Position numbers and translations under genes: made by a program. The notes beneath the pieces were generated by a model. The model was given only the letters and a program-made list of their open reading frames with translations. It was not told where the DNA came from and ran no database searches. This document shows positions 1-5,886 of a DNA stretch of 6,928 nt, piece by piece (within the stretch, counting starts at the first letter, position 1; each line of letters starts with the position of its first letter). Source of the DNA: Flavobacteriaceae bacterium. Its GTDB lineage: Bacteria; Bacteroidota; Bacteroidia; Flavobacteriales; Flavobacteriaceae. The stretch is from NCBI GenBank assembly GCA_013042825.1, contig JABDPL010000268.1:1-6928 (forward strand), read 5' to 3'.

Positions 1-781
1 CCAGGATGCCATGCATACCGATGAAATCAATCTTTTTCATTCGCGGATTTCATTTGCGCTCAATACCAAAATAATCGACCCTAAAAGCTGTATAGAGGAG
101 GTTATCCGATATTTCCACAAGCATAAAGACAATATTTCCATATCCCAGGTTGAGGGTTTTGTCAGGCAGATCCTGGGTTGGCGTGAATATATGTATGGCA
201 TGTACTGGCACATGATGCCCAGGTACAAAGAATTGAACGCATTAAATCACCACAATAAACTTCCTGAGTTTTACTGGACAGGCGAGACAAAGATGAACTG
301 CCTGAGCCATGCGATCAATAATTCATTAGATCATGCACATGCACATCACATACAGCGGCTTATGGTATTGGGTAATTTCGCTCTTCTGAATCAAACACAT
401 CCTGATGAGGTTGACAGCTGGTTCCTGAGTGTTTATGCCGATGCACTGGAATGGGTTCAAATCACCAACACCCGCGGTATGAGCCAGTTTGCCGACGGAG
501 GAAAGATCGCTACCAAACCGTATATCTCGTCGGCTAATTATATCAATAAAATGAGTAATTACTGTTCCGGTTGCCAGTATGATTTAAAATCAAGAACCTC
601 GGAAAACGCCTGTCCGTTTAATAGCCTGTACTGGAATTTCCTCGATGATCACCGGGACAAACTCGGGGATAATCACAGAATGAGAATGATCTACAGCTTA
701 CTCGATCGCATCCCGAGGGACGAACTGATGAAAATAAAGGAACGTGCCCAAAAAATCATAATGAACCCCGATGACTATTGA
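1..781 (+). CDS. FeS-BCP (PhrB-like) cryptochrome/photolyase, C-terminal part, 5' truncated
   Basis: The reading frame is open to the left edge; codons start at base 2, and the Met at base 11 lies inside the conserved core, so it is not the true start. It is the FAD-binding helical domain of an iron-sulfur bacterial cryptochrome/photolyase (a family with members that repair 6-4 photoproducts). Counting from that Met, four Cys at 97, 185, 188 and 201 reproduce the spacing of the 4Fe-4S ligands of Agrobacterium PhrB (350, 438, 441, 454; recalled numbering) exactly. With the same offset, H112-H113, Y171 and Y177 fall on PhrB residues reported as important for repair, and W89 and W137 on its electron-transfer Trp; the PhrB Tyr391 position is Phe138. 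Motifs seen: EGFVRQILGWREY, HHIQRLMVLGNFALL, GMSQFADGG. The stop overlaps the next gene by 11 nt, implying coupling. Family call is secure; lesion specificity is inferred. Confidence 0.95.
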   Translation, partial: QDAMHTDEINLFHSRISFALNTKIIDPKSCIEEVIRYFHKHKDNISISQVEGFVRQILGWREYMYGMYWHMMPRYKELNALNHHNKLPEFYWTGETKMNCLSHAINNSLDHAHAHHIQRLMVLGNFALLNQTHPDEVDSWFLSVYADALEWVQITNTRGMSQFADGGKIATKPYISSANYINKMSNYCSGCQYDLKSRTSENACPFNSLYWNFLDDHRDKLGDNHRMRMIYSLLDRIPRDELMKIKERAQKIIMNPDDY

Positions 782-2267
782 AAAACCTGAAATACAGGTC
801 GTATGGCTCAAACGAGATCTGCGGCTGGATGATAACGAAGCTGTGAGCAATTCCTTGAATTCGGGTAAACGCGTACTCTTGCTCTATGTTTTTGAGAATT
901 TGCTGCTCGATGACCCGCACTACAGTGAACGGCACTGGAATTTTGTGAGGGAATCGATCAGCGATATCAACGAACGATTGAAACCCCATGATTCGAAGGT
1001 CCTGTCCGTGCGATCGGAAATCATCCAGGCCTTTAACCAGATTCAGTCCCTTTACGCAATAGATACCGTTTATTCCCACCAGGAGACCGGGATAGAGGTC
1101 ACCTTTGAACGTGATAAACGCTTTAAGCGGTTCACCCGTAACAATACGTTTGATTGGATTGAAAACATCAATAATGGGGTGCGACGCGGATTGAAAAACC
1201 GCGAGCAGTGGTTTGAATACTGGAATGCATATATGCGCTCGCCAAAATTTGAATTCACACCATCAGAAGGCCAGCTACTCACTTTGGAAGAGATCGAGGC
1301 GATGGAGCAGTTGTTCACGCTTGAAGACCTCAATACCGCAGATATTTCATCCTTTCAGAAAGGTGGTCGAACCATGGCCTGGCGTTATGCCAATTCTTTT
1401 TTTGAAACCCGGCACCAGGAATATATGTACAACATATCAAAGCCTGAGGCCTCAAGGGAAAGCAACAGCAGACTTTCCCCCTACCTCGCCTGGGGTAATG
1501 TTTCCGTCAGGGAAATATTCCAGCGGGCAAAAGACGTTAAGGCCCAGGTTAAAAACAAAAGGCATTTGAGTGCTTTCATTTCGCGTTTGCGTTGGCAGGC
1601 CCATTTCATTCAGAAGTTTGAAATGGAGCATATCATGGAAAAGGCCAGTGTGAATAAAGGCTATCATGTCCTGAAAAAACCCATTTCAGAGGAATATCAA
1701 AAGGCCTGGAAGACCGGTATGACCGGATTTCCACTGGTCGATGCCAGCATGCGATGCCTGATTCAGACCGGATATGTAAATTTCAGGATGCGGGCACTTC
1801 TGGTATCGTTCTTCACACATATCCTCTGGCAACCCTGGCAGGACGCCTCACAACATTTGTCAAAGATATTCCTGGATTTTGAGCCGGGTATTCACTTCCC
1901 GCAATTGCAAATGCAGGCCGGGGAAACAGGTATCAACAACCTGCGCATCTATAATCCTATCAAAAACGCGAAAGAGCACGACCCCGATGCCCTCTTTATA
2001 AAAAAATGGGTGCCGGAACTTGCAAAACTCGATCTGCGGTTTGTTCACGAACCCTATTTATTGACACCCCTGGAAGAACAACTCTATAACTTCAAACTCG
2101 GCGTTGATTATCCGAAACCGATCGTGGACATCAATGCCAACAGAAAGCGTGCCAGCGATATTCTCTGGAAAATGAAAATCGATCCGGTGGTGAAAGAAGA
2201 AAATCGAAGAATCCTATCCAAACATACGCTGTCAAATCGTAACCGGATGCTTCGGGATGACGACTAA
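771..2267 (+). CDS. divergent cryptochrome/photolyase-family flavoprotein, 498 aa
   Basis: Complete photolyase-family protein of normal length. The N-terminal antenna-binding alpha/beta domain begins VVWLKRDLRLDDNEA (10-24). The C-terminal FAD domain has SRLSPYLAWGNVSVREI (233-249), TGFPLVDASMRCL (318-330) and RIYNP (392-396). Key class I CPD photolyase positions differ by eye alignment to E. coli PhrB: the substrate Glu274 region reads SRLRWQAHF (271-279), with Arg at the Glu position; the WMHNR motif is YVNFR (335-339); the segment holding Asn378, Trp382 and Trp384 reads EPGIHFPQLQMQ (371-382), with no Asn or Trp. W353 or W356 may match the middle Trp of the electron chain. It therefore belongs to a separate clade usually labelled only photolyase/FAD-binding. 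Repair, photoreceptor or another role cannot be decided here. ATG 771 lies inside the end of the upstream gene; both are probably co-translated. Confidence 0.93.
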   Translation: MTIEKPEIQVVWLKRDLRLDDNEAVSNSLNSGKRVLLLYVFENLLLDDPHYSERHWNFVRESISDINERLKPHDSKVLSVRSEIIQAFNQIQSLYAIDTVYSHQETGIEVTFERDKRFKRFTRNNTFDWIENINNGVRRGLKNREQWFEYWNAYMRSPKFEFTPSEGQLLTLEEIEAMEQLFTLEDLNTADISSFQKGGRTMAWRYANSFFETRHQEYMYNISKPEASRESNSRLSPYLAWGNVSVREIFQRAKDVKAQVKNKRHLSAFISRLRWQAHFIQKFEMEHIMEKASVNKGYHVLKKPISEEYQKAWKTGMTGFPLVDASMRCLIQTGYVNFRMRALLVSFFTHILWQPWQDASQHLSKIFLDFEPGIHFPQLQMQAGETGINNLRIYNPIKNAKEHDPDALFIKKWVPELAKLDLRFVHEPYLLTPLEEQLYNFKLGVDYPKPIVDINANRKRASDILWKMKIDPVVKEENRRILSKHTLSNRNRMLRDDD

Positions 2268-2283
2268 TACCGGGCATTTCCTT

Positions 2284-2331
2284 AAAATGTTAATGTTTGT
2301 TTAATATATTAAAACAAAGGTTAAACATTTT
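2284..2331. promoter_or_regulatory. 48-bp interrupted palindrome, candidate operator
   Basis: The left arm 2284-2306 and the reverse complement of the right arm 2307-2331 agree at 21 of 25 aligned columns (two mismatches, two single-base gaps), centred on AATATATT. It contains four TGTTTAA-like half-sites: TGTTAA at 2288 and TGTTTAA at 2298 on the plus strand, and the inverted TTAAAACA at 2309-2316 and TTAAACA at 2321-2327. Half-sites on each arm are 10-11 bp apart, one helical turn. It ends one base before the -7 box and covers the -33 region, where a bound regulator would control transcription of the downstream genes. No U-run or GC-rich stem is present, so it is not a Rho-independent terminator. 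The identity of the regulator is unknown. Confidence 0.6.
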
Positions 2332-2332
2332 G

Positions 2333-2340
2333 TATTTTTG
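2333..2340 (+). promoter_or_regulatory. Bacteroidota-type -7 promoter element (TAnnTTTG)
   Basis: TATTTTTG is an exact match to the TAnnTTTG -7 consensus of the Bacteroidota primary sigma factor. No canonical TTTG -33 box sits at the usual 17-23 bp distance; a TTTG at 2296-2299 is too far, and the -33 zone is the A/T-rich centre of the palindrome. A promoter with a weak -33 box under regulator control fits. Predicted transcription start is about 2345-2348, giving a leader of roughly 40 nt before ATG 2389. Confidence 0.6.
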
Positions 2341-2388
2341 AGTGCTTTGGTATTAGAAACGACATATACGAATTCAGAACACGATCAA

Positions 2389-2769
2389 ATGATCAACGAC
2401 CTTGTTGGCAAACCCTACGGTTTTTATGATCGTATCAAAAAAAGGGGTATAGGCTCGAAACGGATGATCGTCGATGAAGTTAGTCCGAATATGTCTCAAT
2501 ACCTGAACACGGTCGACGACTTGAATTATGCCAATATAGAGTTGCGACCCGGAGGCATCCTAATCCGGATAAACAAAGGTCTCAAAAATTTCACCTGGAT
2601 CATTCCCTATTATCATTTGGTCATGTATAAGACCAATGGAGCGAGTATTCATGCTCAGGGGAAATACATCCGCTTTCGGGAGAATCGGACATTTAAGGAG
2701 AATAAAGGCTTCTTCGGTAAAATGCTCGATGAAAAAATCGAACACGATGCGCAGTATGACTTTTATTAA
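2389..2769 (+). CDS. conserved hypothetical protein, 126 aa
   Basis: A family I know only as an unnamed flavobacterial hypothetical. The frame is open from TTG 2338, but that codon is part of the -7 promoter box, so ATG 2389 is the likelier start; TTG 2347 is a weaker option. There is no signal peptide or membrane helix. The N-terminal third is basic and conserved-looking (KKRGIGSKRMIVDEVSPNMSQYL, broken here as residues 17-39: key parts are RGIGSKRM and DEVSPNMSQ). The middle (about 47-98) alternates short hydrophobic and polar stretches (ANIELRPGGILIRI, FTWIIPYYHLVMY, KYIRFRE), suggesting a small beta-sheet fold, perhaps PH-like; that is only a pattern impression. The end is charged and helical. 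Its last 14 nt overlap the start of the DUF2805 gene, so the two are probably made together. Function unknown. Confidence 0.8.
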   Translation: MINDLVGKPYGFYDRIKKRGIGSKRMIVDEVSPNMSQYLNTVDDLNYANIELRPGGILIRINKGLKNFTWIIPYYHLVMYKTNGASIHAQGKYIRFRENRTFKENKGFFGKMLDEKIEHDAQYDFY

Positions 2770-3046
2770 TAATACCGTACTCCCTGATCATGATATCGAC
2801 AGGGTAATCGAAATGGCCTGGGAAGACCGTACGCCTTTTGAAGCTATTGAATTCCAGTTCGGACTCGATGAACAGGATGTTATTGAGCTCATGCGCAGGG
2901 AGATAAAGCCTAAAAGTTTCCGCATGTGGAGAAAACGTGTTCAGGGGCGAAAGACCAAGCACAGTAAATTAAGATTAAATACGATCGGGCGATTTAAATG
3001 CAGCCGACAGCGATCGATTACGAATAATAAAATATCAAAACGATAA
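2756..3046 (+). CDS. DUF2805 / TIGR03643-family protein, 96 aa
   Basis: Recognised by the core DIDRVIEMAWEDRTPFEAI (13-31), followed by FGLDEQDVIELMRREIKP (35-52) and SFRMWRKRVQGRKTKH (54-69), with a terminal RFKCSRQ (79-85). I chose ATG 2756 because it places the core at the usual distance from the N-terminus; an open frame back to 2636 lies wholly inside the preceding gene. The alternation of short helices with FGL-x-E-x-x-VIELMRR resembles a helix-turn-helix, and the second half is very rich in Arg and Lys, so nucleic acid binding is a reasonable guess, not shown. In my recollection this family often sits near cryptochrome/photolyase genes. Start overlaps the upstream stop by 14 nt, consistent with translational coupling. 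No biochemical role is established to my knowledge. Confidence 0.88.
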   Translation: MTFINNTVLPDHDIDRVIEMAWEDRTPFEAIEFQFGLDEQDVIELMRREIKPKSFRMWRKRVQGRKTKHSKLRLNTIGRFKCSRQRSITNNKISKR

Positions 3047-3086
3047 TCCATTGGCTTAAGATTTTTAGGCCGCAAAAATTGCAATT

Positions 3087-3785
3087 ATGAAAAACGACAC
3101 ACTTGCTATAAAAAAACAAGACAGAAGCCAATTAAACGGATTCAGCTTCAATGAGATCGGAGACGATCATTTATTCACCAGCCTGGACACACCCATGAAG
3201 GAAAACGCCTTCGATATGAGCGATTCTGAAAAGAAAGAACGAATCGAAATTCTTTTTGCCGAGATCATGGATGTGTTGGGCTTAGATCTTACAGACGATT
3301 CATTGCGTGGTACACCGAAACGCGTGGCTAAAATGTATATTGAGGAGATCTTCTCCGGACTCGATCCAAAAAACAAGCCGAAAGTGGCCCTATTCGACAA
3401 CAAATACCAGTACAATCAAATGCTTGTTGAAAAGAACATCACCTTTTACTCTAACTGCGAGCATCATTTTGTTCCGATCATTGGAAAAGCCCATGTGGCA
3501 TATATTTCCTCAGGAAAAGTGATAGGGCTTTCAAAACTAAACCGTATTGTTCAGTACTATGCAAAACGACCACAGGTTCAGGAGCGATTGACCAATCAGA
3601 TCGCCGAAGAATTGAAGGCTATACTAGATACTGAGGATGTTGCTGTGATCATCGACGCAAAACACTTGTGTGTTTCATCACGAGGCGTAAAGGATGATAC
3701 ATCATCAACGGTAACCTCTTATTATGGAGGCAAGTTTAATTCAACTTCGAAAATAAGTGAACTTCAAAACTATATAAACCAATAA
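3087..3785 (+). CDS. folE: GTP cyclohydrolase I, 232 aa
   Basis: Cytosolic enzyme converting GTP to 7,8-dihydroneopterin triphosphate, the first step to tetrahydrofolate and other pterins. The active-site core is complete: zinc ligands C124 and H127 in NCEHHF, and C195 in KHLCVSSRG; catalytic-pocket histidines H126 and H193 (E. coli H112 and H179). VIGLSKLNRIVQYYAKRPQVQERLT (145-169; key part GLSKLNRIVQ) and the TVTSYYGGKF end are typical. The first ~45 residues are a polar extension ahead of the catalytic fold, common in this family. The next gene begins 3 nt after the stop. In a cluster with three photolyase genes, the likely purpose is folate or pterin supply for antenna chromophores or repair metabolism; this is inference, since a copy can equally serve housekeeping folate synthesis. 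The 40-nt gap upstream shows no convincing promoter. Confidence 0.97.
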   Translation: MKNDTLAIKKQDRSQLNGFSFNEIGDDHLFTSLDTPMKENAFDMSDSEKKERIEILFAEIMDVLGLDLTDDSLRGTPKRVAKMYIEEIFSGLDPKNKPKVALFDNKYQYNQMLVEKNITFYSNCEHHFVPIIGKAHVAYISSGKVIGLSKLNRIVQYYAKRPQVQERLTNQIAEELKAILDTEDVAVIIDAKHLCVSSRGVKDDTSSTVTSYYGGKFNSTSKISELQNYINQ

Positions 3786-3788
3786 GCT

Positions 3789-4013
3789 ATGGAATTAGTC
3801 AAAATTGCTACTGAATTTGAACAACGTAAACATGTTTATCGAACAACAAGCGAGCGTATTCTTGCTTCTCGCCAAGTAAAGGACCTGATTCTTGGTATTA
3901 ACGAAATTTATAAAGAGAGTAAAGATCAGGAACTCATGGACCTCATGAAACGCTTGACTGTGATTAAACAAAAAATTGAAAAACGATTAAAAGGGCGTCC
4001 CTTAGCGGCCTAA
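3789..4013 (+). CDS. small conserved hypothetical protein, 74 aa
   Basis: A short soluble protein beginning 3 nt after folE and ending 5 nt before the SDR gene, so tightly embedded in the operon. Roughly a third of residues are Lys, Arg, Glu or Asp. Sequence from about residue 17 to 68 looks like two amphipathic helices (TTSERILASRQVKDLILGIN and LMDLMKRLTVIKQKIEKRLK), ending in a basic KGRP tail. There is no Cys, no signal peptide and no membrane segment. I do not recognise a named domain. A helical hairpin acting as an adaptor or nucleic-acid-associated protein is possible but unsupported. The ATG, tight spacing and clean codon use argue that it is a real gene. Confidence 0.75.
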   Translation: MELVKIATEFEQRKHVYRTTSERILASRQVKDLILGINEIYKESKDQELMDLMKRLTVIKQKIEKRLKGRPLAA

Positions 4014-4018
4014 ACCAG

Positions 4019-4702
4019 ATGGAAAGAACCATAATAATTATCGGAGGAAGTAAAGGCATTGGTAAAGCGATAGTGCAGAGTTTTCCCAACGACCGCATCA
4101 TAAATATTTCACGAACAAAGCCGGAATATGAACACCATAATCTGGAACACCACAGCTGTGATGTTCTGAGCGATTCACTACCCGAGATCGACAAAGCAGA
4201 TGCACTGGTATATTGTCCGGGAAGTATCAACCTCAAGCCCATCAATCGCCTGAGCGTAGACGATTTCAGAAATGATTATGAGATCAATGTTCTTGGCGCC
4301 GTAAAGGCGATTCAAAACTATCTGCCGGCATTGAAGAATGGTTCGAAGCCATCAATTCTATTATTCAGCACTGTGGCCTGTAAATTAGGTATGCCTTTCC
4401 ATGCCAGTATCGCAGCAGCGAAATCTGGCGTGGAGGGCTTAGTGCGATCCCTGGCCGCTGAACTGGCACCAACCGTAAGGGTAAATGCCATTGCGCCAAC
4501 GGTTACCGATACCGACCTGGCATCGAAATTACTGCGGAATGAACGGAGCATCGAAGCCATGAAGGACAGGCACCCGTTGAAAAATTTTCTCCATCCAGAA
4601 GAAGTAGCTGGGATGGCGAATTACCTGATCTCTGACAAAGCCCGAAGTATGTCAGGCCAGATTTTCGAAATGGATTGTGGAATCGTAAGTCTGAAGTTAT
4701 AG
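4019..4702 (+). CDS. SDR-family oxidoreductase-like protein lacking the catalytic Tyr, 227 aa
   Basis: A Rossmann-fold short-chain dehydrogenase/reductase of compact length. The nucleotide-binding motif is GGSKGIG (9-15), in place of TGxxxGIG; CPGS (66-69) stands where NNAG is usual; the structural Asn is N90 in YEINVLG; the catalytic Ser is S117 in LLFSTVA. The YxxxK active site is altered: K135 is kept (IAAAK, 131-135) but the Tyr position is Ile131. The region after it, GVEGLVRSLAAELAPTVRVN, is standard. Loss of the Tyr suggests either a different proton donor or a non-dehydrogenase role. Its neighbours (FolE upstream, glutathione peroxidase 4 nt downstream) make a pterin-related substrate thinkable, but nothing in the sequence proves it. 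Family confident; activity and substrate unknown. Confidence 0.92.
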   Translation: MERTIIIIGGSKGIGKAIVQSFPNDRIINISRTKPEYEHHNLEHHSCDVLSDSLPEIDKADALVYCPGSINLKPINRLSVDDFRNDYEINVLGAVKAIQNYLPALKNGSKPSILLFSTVACKLGMPFHASIAAAKSGVEGLVRSLAAELAPTVRVNAIAPTVTDTDLASKLLRNERSIEAMKDRHPLKNFLHPEEVAGMANYLISDKARSMSGQIFEMDCGIVSLKL

Positions 4703-4706
4703 GAAT

Positions 4707-5246
4707 ATGAATCCCATCAAAACATTTTTTAAAACATTGGCGGTCAATCCTTCGACTGATGATATGCTGGAGGAGCAATCGTTATACGATATTGAATTAA
4801 ACGCGATTAATGGCAACAGCATTACACTTGCTGATTTTAAAGGCCGTCATGTGCTTTTTGTCAATGTCGCATCAAAATGCGGTTTTACACCACAGTACAA
4901 GGAACTTCAGAAGTTACATGAAGAATATAAAGACCGATTGGTCGTTATCGGATTACCCTGCAACCAATTCGGAAACCAGGAGCCCGGGGACGGCGACCAG
5001 ATTCAATCGTTTTGCGAGATGAATTATGGTGTGGATTTCCTGCTTACTGAAAAGGTCGATGTCAAAGGCAGGAATCAACATCCTTTGTATCGCTGGCTTA
5101 CCACGGCCGCCCTTAACGGCAGAAAAAGTTCGAATGTTAAGTGGAACTTTCAAAAATACCTTGTGGATGGTGAAGGAAAACTAGTAGACTATTATTATTC
5201 CATGACCTCACCCATGAGTAAGAAAATAACTAAACACCTAAACTGA
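4707..5246 (+). CDS. glutathione peroxidase-family thiol peroxidase (2-Cys type), 179 aa
   Basis: Reduces hydrogen peroxide and organic or lipid hydroperoxides. The catalytic tetrad is present: C58 in VNVASKCGFTPQY (Cys, not selenocysteine), Q91 in PCNQFGNQEPG, and W146-N147 in WNFQKYLVD. C103 in FCEMNYGV aligns with the resolving Cys of yeast Gpx3, which points to a thioredoxin-recycled enzyme. The ~24 residues before SLYDIEL are an N-terminal extension with a short hydrophobic patch but no convincing signal peptide; I kept ATG 4707 because it is 4 nt after the SDR stop, although ATG 4764 (Met20) is possible. Placement with photolyases and TspO fits defence against photo-oxidative peroxides. 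Confidence 0.95.
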   Translation: MNPIKTFFKTLAVNPSTDDMLEEQSLYDIELNAINGNSITLADFKGRHVLFVNVASKCGFTPQYKELQKLHEEYKDRLVVIGLPCNQFGNQEPGDGDQIQSFCEMNYGVDFLLTEKVDVKGRNQHPLYRWLTTAALNGRKSSNVKWNFQKYLVDGEGKLVDYYYSMTSPMSKKITKHLN

Positions 5247-5251
5247 TTAAA

Positions 5252-5416
5252 ATGGGTTTATTCAAGAAACGATCGAAGGCTGAAAATCTTCAGAAACGAT
5301 ACGAAAAGCTGATGAGCGAGTGGCATAAACTGTCTACTGTTAACCGGTCGGCTAGCGACGCCAAGTACGAGGAAGCTCAAAAGGTCCTGGAGCAAATAGA
5401 AACGCTTCAGAAATAG
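5252..5416 (+). CDS. Lacal_2735-like small protein, 54 aa
   Basis: A very short gene filling the space between GPx and tspO. ATG 5252 is 5 nt after the GPx stop, and TAG 5414-5416 is 4 nt before the tspO ATG. The product starts MGLFKKRSK, then LQKRYEKLMSEWHKLSTVNR and SDAKYEEAQKVLEQIETLQK. It is highly charged and predicted to form a helical hairpin or short coiled coil. It matches, from memory, the Lacal_2735 family found across Bacteroidota, typically about 55 residues with the same NR-x-x-SDAKYxEAQ signature. There is no membrane helix or Cys. Function is not known; the initial GLFKK motif and charge could allow peripheral membrane or protein contact, which is speculation. Confidence 0.85.
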   Translation: MGLFKKRSKAENLQKRYEKLMSEWHKLSTVNRSASDAKYEEAQKVLEQIETLQK

Positions 5417-5420
5417 TTCG

Positions 5421-5885
5421 ATGAATCGGGTTGCCCTCCTTATTTTTTTCCTGGTCGTAAACTTCGGTGGTCTGGCAATCGGGAGCTGGCTAATGAATAG
5501 CGGACCGGGTTCAAGCTGGTATCTGGAACTCAATAAAGCCCCCTGGACCCCGCCCGGATGGGTTTTTGGCGTGGCATGGACCCTCATTATGATCTGCTTT
5601 TCGATCTACCTGGCCTTTTTATTTTCAAAGGAAAAGTCAACTGAAAAACGCTGGATATTTATCCTGGCCCTGATTTTTAACGTCAGTTGGAATTATATCT
5701 TTTTTAATCAACAGTTAACCGCCTGGGCACTGGTGAATATCATAATCCTTACGGTATTGATCTTTTATTTCTTTTTCAGGTTCAATACCGATAAGTTAAG
5801 GATTTACCGATTGCTGCTGCTGCCCTACATGATATGGCTATGCCTGGCAACAAGCCTCAATGCCTATATCGTATTCAATAATTAA
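5421..5885 (+). CDS. tspO: TspO/MBR-family membrane protein, 154 aa
   Basis: Tryptophan-rich sensory protein / mitochondrial benzodiazepine receptor homologue, an inner-membrane five-helix protein of typical length. Five hydrophobic stretches are visible at about 4-24, 46-68, 79-97, 101-119 and 129-150. Signature residues: WYLELNKAPWTPPGWVFGVAW (33-53, with W33, W42, W47, W53), LIFNVSWNYIFF (84-95) and LPYMIWLCLATSLNAYI (134-150). Family members bind porphyrins and sterol-like ligands and in bacteria are tied to light and oxygen responses, including photo-oxidative porphyrin degradation. The gene lies 4 nt after the small protein and 1 nt before the SRPBCC gene. In this cluster a role in handling photosensitising tetrapyrroles or in stress signalling is likely but inferred. 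Confidence 0.96.
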   Translation: MNRVALLIFFLVVNFGGLAIGSWLMNSGPGSSWYLELNKAPWTPPGWVFGVAWTLIMICFSIYLAFLFSKEKSTEKRWIFILALIFNVSWNYIFFNQQLTAWALVNIIILTVLIFYFFFRFNTDKLRIYRLLLLPYMIWLCLATSLNAYIVFNN

Positions 5886-5886
5886 C

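Larger units (their letters stand above)
2268..2388 (+). other. 121-nt intergenic/leader region splitting the cluster
   Basis: The only sizeable non-coding stretch in the window. From left to right it holds the end of the divergent photolyase unit with no hairpin-plus-T-run terminator, the 48-bp palindrome, the -7 box, and an approximately 40-nt leader before ATG 2389 without a Shine-Dalgarno sequence. Because no terminator is visible, some read-through from the upstream photolyase genes into the downstream unit is likely in addition to the local promoter. Confidence 0.6.

Noticed and set aside
11..13. ATG at base 11 as the true start of the FeS-BCP gene
   Set aside because: The frame continues upstream to the window edge, with QDA before the Met as expected inside the conserved FeS-BCP core, and the N-terminal domain is missing; the gene is simply cut by the window.
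328..352. Short GCACAT-like tandem repeat
   Set aside because: It encodes the His-rich HAHAHH stretch just before the conserved HIQRLMVLGNF motif; it is coding sequence, not a regulatory repeat.
2268..2331. Palindrome as a transcription terminator
   Set aside because: The stem is almost entirely A/T, has two mismatches and two bulges, and lacks a following T-run stem-loop typical of intrinsic terminators; its overlap with a promoter box favours an operator.
2636..2755. Extended N-terminus of the DUF2805 protein from ATG 2636
   Set aside because: The extra 40 residues come entirely from a shifted frame of the upstream gene and resemble no part of the family.
2991..3022. Repeated CGATCG-like words near the end of the DUF2805 gene
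   Set aside because: They fall in the basic C-terminal coding region with no symmetry or spacing consistent with a binding site.
3072..3082. Small GCAA-AAA-TTGC inverted repeat just before folE
   Set aside because: Only 4-bp arms in an A/T-rich spacer; expected by chance and not linked to a convincing promoter.
5860..5886. Upstream start of the SRPBCC gene at 5860
   Set aside because: The nine extra residues lie within the conserved tspO C-terminus; ATG 5887 starts the fold directly with its first strand.
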